Shown here piece after piece: positions 45,156 to 53,510 of a stretch of 60,958 nucleotides of DNA. Position numbers and translations under genes: made by a program. The stretch is from Lachnospiraceae bacterium (GTDB taxonomy: Bacteria > Bacillota > Clostridia > Lachnospirales > Lachnospiraceae). Each line of letters begins with the position of its first letter. Within the stretch, counting starts at the first letter, position 1. The stretch covers positions 1 through 60,958 of the forward strand of contig JAAUZY010000054.1 in assembly GCA_014804355.1 (NCBI GenBank). Direction: 5' to 3'. The notes beneath the pieces were generated by a model. The model worked only from the letters and a program-made list of their open reading frames with translations, had not been told where the DNA came from and did not search any database.

Positions 45156-46505
45156 CTACTCGTTTCTGATTGCCGCCAGAGGACTCAGCTTCATTGCTCT
45201 TCTCGCCGGGAAGAATCCTGCCAGCATACCTACCAGAATCGCAAATATCAGCGACAGCCCCACCAGCCAGACCGGAATATAGGAGATACTCGAATCTCCC
45301 AGCATCATATCCTGCGAGGCCTGTGCCAGCTTATTGATCACGGCAGATATCGCAAAACTCAACCCTAATCCGATACATCCACCGATCAGCCCGATGAATC
45401 CCGCTTCCATCAGGAACAGGCTCCGGATATTACGTAGATCGCAGCCCAGCACTTTCATAACTCCGATCTCCTTCGTCCGCTCATAGATAGACATCATCAT
45501 CGTATTGGTAATACCGATCGCCGCCACGAACAGTGACACCGCGCCGATACCGCCAAGCACCATCTGTATCGTACCCATGGACCGCTGGCTAGATTCCACC
45601 CACTCTGCATTGCTGTATGCTTCATAGCCCAGATCGGTCAGATAATTCTGTACTTCCATGACATTATTCAGATCATCCACATTCACATCCAGCTCACTGT
45701 AGAATATTTCCTTGTAAGGCTTGCCCGTCTTAGTTGTAGGCTGCCCGGGAATCACTTTATTTTTGAATATCTTCTTAAGCTGCGCAGTCAACTGCTCCAG
45801 ATCGCAGTAAGTATACCAGCCGTACTGTGACCAGCTGTCCTCAGCATTAGGGGCTTCCACTCCGCAGGCTTCAATCATATACTTTTTCGGCTGCGGTATG
45901 GTCTGTCCGTCTTCTGTCGTACTGCCTGCAGACCAGTATGCATTCGTATCAAATATCACGAAGATCGTATCATTCATCAGGTCGATATCCGGCAGAACTC
46001 CGGTCTCCCAATAGCTTCCTCCGCTGCCCTTGGTATTATAAAAATTCTGAAGTACCTCGTTGCCGTAGAAAAATGTGAGTGTCTCATCGTCACCGGGCAG
46101 CCGGCCCTGTCCGACATTAATATTCATCTCCTCAAAAGTTTCCTTCGGCATACCTCTGATTTGTAAATATCCCTGATAACTGCCGTACTTGGCTATGGCA
46201 TTGGTTTCCAAAACCGGACAGACCGAATCTACATGTTCTAAGCTCTCAAGCTCCCGTACCAAATTATCATCCAGTCGTTTTTCTTCCGAACTGTCACTGT
46301 TCCACGGTTCCCGCACCGTGATCTGGGTCAGACTCCCGTATGATTCTATCTGTTCCATCTGTGATCTGCTAAGCCCCAGTCCCAGCGAAACCATGACCAC
46401 GATAGATGCCACACCGATGACCACGCCTAATACCGTCAATACGGTTCTTATTTTTCTTTTCCATAAATTACCGCCGCTCATCCGCAGCAGGTCAAGGAAT
46501 TTCAT
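45156..46505 (-). CDS. MacB-type ABC transporter permease
   Basis: 449 residues. An N-terminal helix in RKIRTVLTVLGVVIGVASIVV, a large extracytoplasmic MacB-PCD domain (about 50-310), then three helices with the FtsX signature YERTKEIGVMKVLGCDLRNI, ending PLAAIRNE. It forms an export complex with the ATPase at 48545 and the CARDB-like protein between them. MKFLDLLRMS is taken as the start; an ATG 4 codons upstream is too close to AAAGG. Confidence 0.92.
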   Translation of the reverse strand: MKFLDLLRMSGGNLWKRKIRTVLTVLGVVIGVASIVVMVSLGLGLSRSQMEQIESYGSLTQITVREPWNSDSSEEKRLDDNLVRELESLEHVDSVCPVLETNAIAKYGSYQGYLQIRGMPKETFEEMNINVGQGRLPGDDETLTFFYGNEVLQNFYNTKGSGGSYWETGVLPDIDLMNDTIFVIFDTNAYWSAGSTTEDGQTIPQPKKYMIEACGVEAPNAEDSWSQYGWYTYCDLEQLTAQLKKIFKNKVIPGQPTTKTGKPYKEIFYSELDVNVDDLNNVMEVQNYLTDLGYEAYSNAEWVESSQRSMGTIQMVLGGIGAVSLFVAAIGITNTMMMSIYERTKEIGVMKVLGCDLRNIRSLFLMEAGFIGLIGGCIGLGLSFAISAVINKLAQASQDMMLGDSSISYIPVWLVGLSLIFAILVGMLAGFFPARRAMKLSPLAAIRNE

Positions 46506-46545
46506 ACCAATAACCATGCCTTTCTCTTAACACTATTTCTTATAT

Positions 46546-48528
46546 TTAATTCCATCTATTATCGTCCAGATCCGCCAGATCCTCCGCAAGCAGCTGCGCT
46601 GCCTTTTTCTTCTTACGGATCTGTAAGAATACGATCACTCCCGCAACCGCTGCCGCAACGACAACTGCAATAATTGCAATAATCAGACCTTTTGCACTCT
46701 GACTGCCCTCTTCGTCCATCATCATATCACCATCCATCATCATATCGCCATCCATCATCATGTCATCGAAAAACTCCTCCGATACGAACAGCGTGATCGG
46801 CTTCTCCGTGGTGGTCACATTCCCCGCATCATCCTCGTAAGATATCTGCATATTAATCGTTCCGTCATCCATGGTAGCCGCGATACCGGTCAGCATCACA
46901 TCCACGTTACCGGTCGCACCCGACTGCAGATTGCCTACAAACGCCGATGCCTCATCGATGGAATCCGCGACGAATTTCACCTGTACGTTATAGAGCGTCG
47001 TCTTACCCGTATTATAGATACTGAACATTACGTTAGACTGCCCGCCCACCGTGATATCCGTGGGAACCACCTCCGGTATGCTCGTGTCAAAACGGCTCTC
47101 CTGAGAGATCGGTATGGACACGCTGGCCTTATCCGTCAGATCAAACATGACACCTGCGTCATATTTCATATTGACATCCAACACGTAAGGCTTCTGTGCC
47201 AGATCTGCCTTCGCCGTCATCTCGATTATGATATCCGCCGCGGTGTTCGCCGCAATGCTGTCCATATAGACGGAACTTGCACCGGAAGTCGGCAGGAATG
47301 CCGAGTAAGTATTGGTCTTATCCTCGCCTTCCGCCGCCGCCTGCATATCAAAAAGTACATTGGTAACTGCCAGATCCTTGGCCGTGTTCTTTACATGTAT
47401 TGTCAGCGTAAATGTATCCCCTGCAAATACCTCCGCAGGATTCGTCTCGAATCCGGTCACCACGATACGCGGCTTAGACCCTGTCGTCTCCTGCCCGCTG
47501 CCGCCGATAAATCCACTGCCCGGTTTACCGATCGTCTGCACATATACGGTAAGCTCTGCCGGATTCTCGCTGCGGATGCCCGCTTTCGTATAAGATACGT
47601 TAAATTTCAGCGGATAATAACCGGTCATGACATCGCTTCTTACCGTAAAAATAAAAGTGAATTCCCTTCTGTTTTGCATCGCCGCTTCTTTGGTCTTATT
47701 ACCCGGAATAAAAGGTTCTGTCTGCAGATAATTCGTCATATCCGGCTCGAAAGGCCACTCTGACACCACCGTAGAAGTCTGCGGCTCTACGATCAGGTCA
47801 TTCAGTTCCTCCGTTCCGAAGTTCATGATTGGCAGGACGATCGCCACCTGCTGGCCCGCACTGACTGTGGGGGTCTGCCAGTTATCCGCCACCTGAAGAA
47901 ATTCGCTGGTTGTGGCTGTGACATTCGCTACCGCCGTAGATTCCATCTGCCCTTTGACAGACGATACATAAGACCACAGTTGTGCCACTGTCATATCTGT
48001 GTTGGCTATATAGTATACCGCACTGTTAAATAGATTGTGGAGATTCTCCATCACCTTCGCATCCAGATGATAACGGATCTCCAGGCTCTGCATATAGTAG
48101 TACAAATCTTCATCTGCATCCGCTCTGTCATCGTCATTGATGATTCGCTGGTCGCCGTTGTTATTGTTATTGGTTACAGTCTCAGTATTGCTGTTTGTGT
48201 CGTCTTTTTTGTTGGTATCGTTTTTGTTATTGTCATTTTTGTTATTAGTACCTGTATTGCTTCCATCATCTGTGTTCGCGCCGTTTCCATTGTCCGCACT
48301 TGCGCCATTTCCATCGTCTGTTCCCGTGCCGCTTCCGTCGCCTGTGCCTGTGTTGCCTCCATTGCCTGTACCTGTGCCGCTTTCGCCACTTGCATCATCA
48401 GGATTTTCTCCTGCCGCCTCCACATAAGACATCCCCTCGGAAATCTGCGGCACCGAAGGAACCGCCAATACCGCTGTCGCACACAATGCCATGCCGAGCA
48501 ACACTCTGTTTATTACCCTTTTGACCAT
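46546..48528 (-). CDS. Exported CARDB/COG1361-like protein of an ABC export triad
   Basis: 660 residues. It has a signal peptide (about 1-33), a low-complexity Gly/Thr/Asn/Asp linker (about 40-135), several Ig-like CARDB/NEW3-type domains (about 190-560; VTGFETNPAEVFAGDTFTLTI and PTDITVGGQSNVMFSIYNTG), a Met-Asp repeat, one transmembrane helix (GLIIAIIAVVVAAAVAGVIV) and a short cytoplasmic tail. It lies between an ATPase and a MacB-like permease and probably acts as the extracytoplasmic adaptor. The ATG at 48528 has GAGGAA; an ATG 12 codons upstream overlaps the ATPase gene. Confidence 0.85.
   Translation of the reverse strand: MVKRVINRVLLGMALCATAVLAVPSVPQISEGMSYVEAAGENPDDASGESGTGTGNGGNTGTGDGSGTGTDDGNGASADNGNGANTDDGSNTGTNNKNDNNKNDTNKKDDTNSNTETVTNNNNNGDQRIINDDDRADADEDLYYYMQSLEIRYHLDAKVMENLHNLFNSAVYYIANTDMTVAQLWSYVSSVKGQMESTAVANVTATTSEFLQVADNWQTPTVSAGQQVAIVLPIMNFGTEELNDLIVEPQTSTVVSEWPFEPDMTNYLQTEPFIPGNKTKEAAMQNRREFTFIFTVRSDVMTGYYPLKFNVSYTKAGIRSENPAELTVYVQTIGKPGSGFIGGSGQETTGSKPRIVVTGFETNPAEVFAGDTFTLTIHVKNTAKDLAVTNVLFDMQAAAEGEDKTNTYSAFLPTSGASSVYMDSIAANTAADIIIEMTAKADLAQKPYVLDVNMKYDAGVMFDLTDKASVSIPISQESRFDTSIPEVVPTDITVGGQSNVMFSIYNTGKTTLYNVQVKFVADSIDEASAFVGNLQSGATGNVDVMLTGIAATMDDGTINMQISYEDDAGNVTTTEKPITLFVSEEFFDDMMMDGDMMMDGDMMMDEEGSQSAKGLIIAIIAVVVAAAVAGVIVFLQIRKKKKAAQLLAEDLADLDDNRWN
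46714..46768 (-). repeat. 18-bp tandem repeat encoding DMMMDG units
   Basis: Three near-identical 18-bp units encode D-MMMDGD-MMMDGD-MMMDEE just before the transmembrane helix of the COG1361-like protein. Confidence 0.8.
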
Positions 48529-48544
48529 GAAGCTTCCTCTCTCA

Positions 48545-49312
48545 CTACATACTCTTTTTTTCATTTTCCTGCTCCTCTTTTACCCCTATTTGATCCGGCA
48601 TATCTTCTCCGCGTCTGTCCTCGATCTCGATGATCTTCCCATCTTTGATCCGCAGGACGATATCCGCAAATCCCGCCAGATAATTATCATGCGTTACCAT
48701 AACAAGCGTCTGATTCTTCTCCCGTACCACCTTTTTCATCAGATTCATCACTTCCACCGAAGTGTTGGAATCCAGATTACCGGTGGGCTCATCCGCGAAG
48801 ATGATCTCCGGCTCCACAACCAGCGCACGCGCCACACCGACACGCTGCTGCTGTCCGCCGGACATCTGATTCGGCCTATGCTTCTTATGCTTCGTCAGCC
48901 CGACCAGATCAAGCATCTCCTCCGCTCTGGCATTGCGTTTCTTCTTGTCCATCCCCTGAAAAGTGAGGGGCAGAGCCACATTCTCTATGGCATTCATCGT
49001 TCCCATCAGATTAAACGACTGAAAAATAAATCCGATATGTTCCCGCCTGAACGCCACCAATTGATTTTCTGTTTTCGTCTCCATATGCTCCCCGGCGATC
49101 ACGATCTCTCCTTTCGTCGGCTTTTCAAGTCCCGCCAACATGTTAAGGAGTGTGGATTTACCGGAGCCTGAGGTTCCCACGATGGAACAGAAATCCCCGC
49201 GGTTGATGGTAAAGCTGACACCGTTTAACGCCCGCACCTTGGTCTCTCCAACCCGGTATATCTTATACAGATCCTTGACTCTGATCACAGGTTCTGCCTG
49301 TCCTACATTCAT
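48545..49312 (-). CDS. MacB/LolD-type ABC transporter ATPase
   Basis: 255 residues. Walker A GTSGSGKST, Q-loop FIFQSFNLMGTMNAIENV, signature MSGGQQQRVGVARAL, Walker B IIFADEPTGNLDS and the H-loop VTHD are all intact. It has a charged C-terminal extension (about 225-255, many Glu and Lys). The AAAGG site is 7 nt before ATG. It is the first gene of the triad with the COG1361-like protein (16 nt gap) and the permease at 45156. Confidence 0.95.
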   Translation of the reverse strand: MNVGQAEPVIRVKDLYKIYRVGETKVRALNGVSFTINRGDFCSIVGTSGSGKSTLLNMLAGLEKPTKGEIVIAGEHMETKTENQLVAFRREHIGFIFQSFNLMGTMNAIENVALPLTFQGMDKKKRNARAEEMLDLVGLTKHKKHRPNQMSGGQQQRVGVARALVVEPEIIFADEPTGNLDSNTSVEVMNLMKKVVREKNQTLVMVTHDNYLAGFADIVLRIKDGKIIEIEDRRGEDMPDQIGVKEEQENEKKSM

Positions 49313-49332
49313 GAATATGCCTTTCTCTTAAT

Positions 49333-49351
49333 CCTGCGTTACCATCGCAGG
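49333..49351 (-). promoter_or_regulatory. Small leader hairpin before the ABC triad
   Basis: CCTGCG-TTACCAT-CGCAGG lies 21 nt before the ATPase start codon. A TATAAT hexamer (49353-49358, minus) sits directly upstream but has no good -35, so the promoter is uncertain. Confidence 0.45.
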
Positions 49352-49371
49352 TATTATATTCTTTGATTTTT

Positions 49372-49430
49372 CGTAACTGTTCAAAGCCCTGTTCTTCACA
49401 GTTACGAAGCACCTTCTGAACAGTTATGAA
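49372..49430. repeat. GTAACTGTTCAGTA-type element, diverged copy
   Basis: CGTAACTG (49372-49379) and CAGTTACG (49399-49406) are perfect inverted arms; TTCTGAACAGTTATGAA follows as a further diverged arm. It fills the gap between two ABC systems. Confidence 0.65.
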
Positions 49431-49468
49431 TTTGCTTTATTTTAACTCTGCTAATAATATTATCACTT

Positions 49469-51628
49469 TCATTCTCCCTGCGCCTTAAACGCCGTGGCTT
49501 CCACCACAAACTCCGGCACCTGTCCCGTATAGAATTTATAATATACGCCGTAACTGCCTCTATCATACGGATACGTCGTATCTTTTCTGAATGTGATATA
49601 TATATCGTAATTCTGATCAATTTCATTAGCGTCATGCCAAGTCGAATATCCCAGATAGGAGGGATAGATCACCGGTACGATTCCGGCAAATTCTTCCTGT
49701 TCATAGAAGGTCTGCGAAACCGAAAGATCTTCATAGGAATAATCGGCAGCTGCTGTCTCCCTGATGCTGTAATAACCTGCCGCCCATACTTCTCCGCCAT
49801 TCATTTGTTCCTTCAAATCATTGTGATAATTTGTTATTGTTATACTCTCGATATCCTCGGGATTTAACTGCAGCGGATAGTAGGCATCCTGAGATTTTAA
49901 ATACGCAATCGTATGTTCAAAACTCTCATACACGTCCACCCGCTCCTCCATCCAATTGGGGAACTGGAACGCTATCTGCCCGCAGGCATACTGTGTGCCC
50001 GCCAGCGAGAAATCAAACTCCTCCATATCTTTGATATAGGCTTCTCTCAATTTCTGCGCGTCCGCCGTCGGCAGTGCTACCCTAGCTGCTCCATTGCAGT
50101 AACTTAAACTCTCGACCTGATCGTAGGAATCCTGATCCGTCAGAATCTGATAAGTTCCGCTCTTAAATTCCTGTGATCCCACGATCCGATCCAGTTTCTC
50201 AGCATTGGCAGGATTGGCAATATCTACCCAGAAACGTCTGCCCACTTTTCTACCGGACTTTAAACGATACAAGATATTGAACACTCTGGGATCCTTCATA
50301 TCCTCCGGATTCTCACCCCGCGACTTATCGGCAAGCGCCAGCACAGGCTCCGTATCCGTGATAAACATATGCTCCTCCGCATATGTATTCGCCTGAATAT
50401 AATTAAACTCATTATCCCAGAACTGCCCGTAATAATCCACATTGAGGGCGATACTGTCCAGTTTGTCCGCCCGCGGCAGATATGCATCATACCCGGACAG
50501 ATCCAGCTTAAAGACCAGGAATACAACAATGATTCCCACAACAACCACACCGCTCGTCACCGGATGCCTGAACAGACTCTTAATATCGAAATCAAATATT
50601 ACTTCCGCGGCTGCACTGACGATCACGCCACAGCCGATCATACTCGCCACCGTCAGCAGCGTGTTGCCGTACGCCGCATCATGTACCCACATTCCGATTC
50701 CGAGACCGATCGGAATTGCCGTAACTACTTTCAATATCTGTCCGATCACGGGGAATGCCATCGCCTTACCCGCCGCCTCCGACGGACGTCTCCGATAGCA
50801 TATCCATGCCGCCGCCAGAATCACTACAGCCAGTATAAACCATTTGCCGTAGTATGGCAATACAAGCCGTGCCACTTCCTTCAAATCCCCCCTGTATGTC
50901 GTGTATTTGATATATCGTGCATTATCTATGTAATCTTCCACTACGGAGAGCTTCGGTCCATGTCCCACATAGAATCCCGATACGGTTCGGAAGAATACGC
51001 TCATCATAGTATTTATCAGAACGTATAAAAACAGTTCATACAACACCAGCGTCCCCGCCACACCGAGGCCGATAAACTGATTACCGGTCAGCATCACCGC
51101 CAGAATCGCCGTATGGTACATCACCAGAAAGAACAACATCTGCCATATGAATCCGAATCCGATCATCGCCAGAACATAGCCGTTTACCGCTCCCTGTATC
51201 GCTGCCACCATCGTGCCGATCATAAGGCTCGCCAGGGCTGAGGTCAGGTATATCATAATACCGTTCACATAGACCACCGCAAATCTCCTGTTTCTGTCTA
51301 CCGGTACACTGTGATACAGATCAACCTTTTTCCTGTCGTAGAGGTAGGAAAATCCCTGCATACCTATGATCATTGCCAGAAACAGCAGAATATAAATGAG
51401 CTTATCCTGAAAGCCCAACGCATCCTGCGCCGCCTGATACATCGCTTCCTTATACATCTCATATGTCTTGTAAGATCCCTGACTGTTCCGACTGTGGATT
51501 CGGCTCAAATACACCGTCAGGCTCCCTATATATGCCATTAACTGCGTCAGAACAGCTACGATCCACACCCAGATCCGTCGTTTATTGTTCTCTTTGCAGC
51601 TAGCCCAAAATGATTTTTTTGATATCAT
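49469..51628 (-). CDS. ABC-2-type transporter permease with large extracytoplasmic domain
   Basis: 719 residues. It has about eight helices in the first 340 residues (from VWIVAVLTQLMAYIGSLTVYL onward), one helix near 360-378 and then a ~340-residue C-terminal extracytoplasmic region rich in Asp, Glu and Tyr. It overlaps its ATPase gene by 29 nt. It fits permeases of YtrA-regulated transporters in Clostridia that respond to cell-wall stress; substrate unknown. Confidence 0.85.
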   Translation of the reverse strand: MISKKSFWASCKENNKRRIWVWIVAVLTQLMAYIGSLTVYLSRIHSRNSQGSYKTYEMYKEAMYQAAQDALGFQDKLIYILLFLAMIIGMQGFSYLYDRKKVDLYHSVPVDRNRRFAVVYVNGIMIYLTSALASLMIGTMVAAIQGAVNGYVLAMIGFGFIWQMLFFLVMYHTAILAVMLTGNQFIGLGVAGTLVLYELFLYVLINTMMSVFFRTVSGFYVGHGPKLSVVEDYIDNARYIKYTTYRGDLKEVARLVLPYYGKWFILAVVILAAAWICYRRRPSEAAGKAMAFPVIGQILKVVTAIPIGLGIGMWVHDAAYGNTLLTVASMIGCGVIVSAAAEVIFDFDIKSLFRHPVTSGVVVVGIIVVFLVFKLDLSGYDAYLPRADKLDSIALNVDYYGQFWDNEFNYIQANTYAEEHMFITDTEPVLALADKSRGENPEDMKDPRVFNILYRLKSGRKVGRRFWVDIANPANAEKLDRIVGSQEFKSGTYQILTDQDSYDQVESLSYCNGAARVALPTADAQKLREAYIKDMEEFDFSLAGTQYACGQIAFQFPNWMEERVDVYESFEHTIAYLKSQDAYYPLQLNPEDIESITITNYHNDLKEQMNGGEVWAAGYYSIRETAAADYSYEDLSVSQTFYEQEEFAGIVPVIYPSYLGYSTWHDANEIDQNYDIYITFRKDTTYPYDRGSYGVYYKFYTGQVPEFVVEATAFKAQGE

Positions 51629-52505
51629 ATCCCACTACCTCCGTTTCACTGATGAAGATCTCCTCTAACGAAAGAGGAAGCACTTCATAAAATACGGTAT
51701 CTACCGTGGCAAATCTGGCCGTCACTTCTTCTCGCGTGCTTCTTACGGTATAAGTGCGAAGAGACCCCCTCTGTTCCTTCTTAAGCACTTCCATGCCGTT
51801 TAACGCCTTTAACTCTTCATCCACCGTGGCAAACACACACTGAACTTTCTGGATGTTGCACTTCATATCCTCCAGATCTTTAGAAAGCAGCACGCCGCCC
51901 TTATGCAAAAGTCCTACATGATCGCAGATATCCTCAAGTTCCCGCAGATTGTGGGAAGCAATTACGGGCGTCAGTCCCCTCTCTTCCATCTCCTTGGCAA
52001 AAATGGATTTGATCCCCTGCCGCATCACCGGATCGAGTCCGTCGAAAGTCTCATCGCACAGAATATATTTCGTATGCGCGCAGATTCCCAGAAGAAGTGC
52101 AAGCTGCTTTTTCATTCCTTTGGAAAAAGTACTGATCTTCCGGTTCTGATCCAAATTAAAGTTCTCCAGATATTTGTAAAATTCCTCTTTATTAAACTCC
52201 TCATAGATACCGCTGAAGTATCGTTCCATCGTCCGCGCATTGGAATTGGAGAAGAAATAAGGCTCATCTGCTATAAAAAAGAGTTTCTTCTTCGCCTCCA
52301 CATTATTGTATACGGGCATGTTATCCACTGCCACCGTACCGCTGTCGGGCCGCAGCACGCCGGAAACCATTCTGAGCACGGTGCTCTTACCGGCTCCGTT
52401 CGTTCCGATCAGACCGAACACGGTATTGTCTTTTATCGTTACGCTGACTTCGTCAACTGCCTTGATTTTGTCAAATGTCTTCGTCAGGTTATGTATCTCT
52501 ATCAT
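51600..52505 (-). CDS. ABC transporter ATPase of the GntR-controlled system
   Basis: 301 residues. Walker A GTNGAGKST, signature FSKGMKKQLALLLGI, Walker B YILCDETFDGLD and switch His ASHNLRELEDI. Walker B has Asp-Glu-Thr in place of the more common Asp-Glu-Pro. The C-terminal 90 residues form the DUF4162-like extension of such exporters. GGGAGG precedes ATG. It lies 18 nt after gntR and is coupled with the permease. Confidence 0.94.
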   Translation of the reverse strand: MIEIHNLTKTFDKIKAVDEVSVTIKDNTVFGLIGTNGAGKSTVLRMVSGVLRPDSGTVAVDNMPVYNNVEAKKKLFFIADEPYFFSNSNARTMERYFSGIYEEFNKEEFYKYLENFNLDQNRKISTFSKGMKKQLALLLGICAHTKYILCDETFDGLDPVMRQGIKSIFAKEMEERGLTPVIASHNLRELEDICDHVGLLHKGGVLLSKDLEDMKCNIQKVQCVFATVDEELKALNGMEVLKKEQRGSLRTYTVRSTREEVTARFATVDTVFYEVLPLSLEEIFISETEVVGYDIKKIILG

Positions 52506-52523
52506 AAATTCCTCCCTTTCTGC

Positions 52524-52877
52524 CTAAAGCGCTTCGATCAGGCGGATGAGTTCTGCTTTGGACATACCGATCTCCAGCACTTCCCGCACAAGTGCCATGA
52601 TCTGATCCACATATTCATTCTTGCGTCTCTCCACCAGCCCGCTGTCCCCTGATACAAAATTGCCCCTGCCTTTTACCACATAGATAAACCCCTGACGTTC
52701 CAGCTCCGCATACGCCTTCTGGATCGTATTGGGATTAATGGAAAGTTCCATCGCCAGATTGCGTACCGACGGAAGCTGCTCGTCAGGCTGCATAACGCCC
52801 TTTAAGATCAGGGTCTTATAGCGCTCTACGATTTGTTCATATATCGGGCGGGTGTCTTTATAATCTATGAATATCAT
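52524..52877 (-). CDS. GntR/YtrA-family transcriptional regulator
   Basis: 117 residues: a winged helix-turn-helix (about 10-76; QLPSVRNLAMELSINPNTIQ) and the short helical dimerisation tail of the YtrA subfamily, with no ligand-binding domain. It is the first gene of the ABC operon and probably represses it through the inverted repeat at 52926-52962. AAAGGAG precedes ATG. Confidence 0.94.
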   Translation of the reverse strand: MIFIDYKDTRPIYEQIVERYKTLILKGVMQPDEQLPSVRNLAMELSINPNTIQKAYAELERQGFIYVVKGRGNFVSGDSGLVERRKNEYVDQIMALVREVLEIGMSKAELIRLIEAL

Positions 52878-52908
52878 GCCTGCTCCTTTCCCTGTGAATT
52901 ACGTTTTA

Positions 52909-52918
52909 CCCCCCCCCC
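52909..52918. repeat. C10 homopolymer in the gntR leader
   Basis: Ten consecutive C (G on the transcript strand) lie between the operator and the gntR ribosome binding site. Such tracts are prone to slippage. Confidence 0.85.
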
Positions 52919-52925
52919 ACGGAGA

Positions 52926-52962
52926 ATACTAAGTGTACTATCAGTGGTGGTACACTTAGTAT
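52926..52962. promoter_or_regulatory. GntR operator: 13-bp perfect inverted repeat
   Basis: ATACTAAGTGTAC (52926-52938) and GTACACTTAGTAT (52950-52962) with an 11-nt centre. It overlaps the -10 and the start of transcription, as expected for autorepression by a YtrA-type regulator. Confidence 0.8.
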
Positions 52963-52986
52963 AGTTAAAATGTGCGAGGCTGTCAA
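52958..52986 (-). promoter_or_regulatory. Sigma-A promoter of the gntR-ABC operon
   Basis: Consensus TTGACA (52981-52986) and TATACT (52958-52963) with a 17-nt spacer. The -10 overlaps the operator. Confidence 0.88.
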
Positions 52987-53065
52987 GTGTGAGAATAAAG
53001 ATATGGGTTGTGTGAAACGGTCGCTCGAGCTAGGGTATTGGATATGAACTAATAAGTTTTTGAAG

Positions 53066-53296
53066 GGCAGATTGCACAAAATATTCTTGAAGCTGGCATG
53101 CGGAGGAATATGAGATTTTCTTAATATTCCGTTCGATATCCAGAAATTTCGGGACACGGATGTCCCGAAAAGCCCGACCTGAGCCCGGATGGCGAATGTC
53201 GGGCGGTTTCGTCCGCATCCACAACTTCACCGGAATATTTTAGAAAATCCATATGACGCAGCCCGCCAGCTTCGAGAATATTTTGCGCAATCTGCC
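53066..53296 (-). ncRNA. Candidate structured RNA / palindromic element, copy 2
   Basis: A 231-bp paralogue of the element at 14753-15011. It has the same GGCAGATTGC boundaries, the same core and the stem GGGACA-CGGA-TGTCCC (53151-53166), here with only a 4-nt loop. In the core GCCCGAC and GTCGGGC can pair over 7 bp. Arms differ from copy 1 by matched changes. On the minus strand TTTGATATAAG ends 7 nt before the boundary, like TTTGCTATAGT in copy 1. It stands between the gpmI terminator and the gntR promoter, so it would need its own transcription. Family unknown to me; a non-coding mobile palindrome is the alternative. Confidence 0.55.
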
Positions 53297-53375
53297 TCCC
53301 TCGCTTATATCAAAAATGTCCTTCACTCAATTGCAAGACTTTCACCGCAAACCCAAAACATCCCATAGAATTTCC

Positions 53376-53414
53376 AATAAAAAAGGACATACATGGAATA
53401 TCCACACATGCCCT
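53376..53414 (-). terminator. Rho-independent terminator after gpmI
   Basis: AGGGCATGTGTGGA pairs with TCCATGTATGTCCT (14 bp, four G-U pairs valid only on the minus strand), 3-nt loop, then six T. It lies about 100 nt after the gpmI stop. Confidence 0.85.
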
Positions 53415-53510
53415 CTTTTAATATACTCTAAATATTTTATACAGAAATCCTCACCGTTCTATGACATTGGCCTTCCCAAAATCATTTCAAGCACATTTTC
53501 CTGCCATAAC

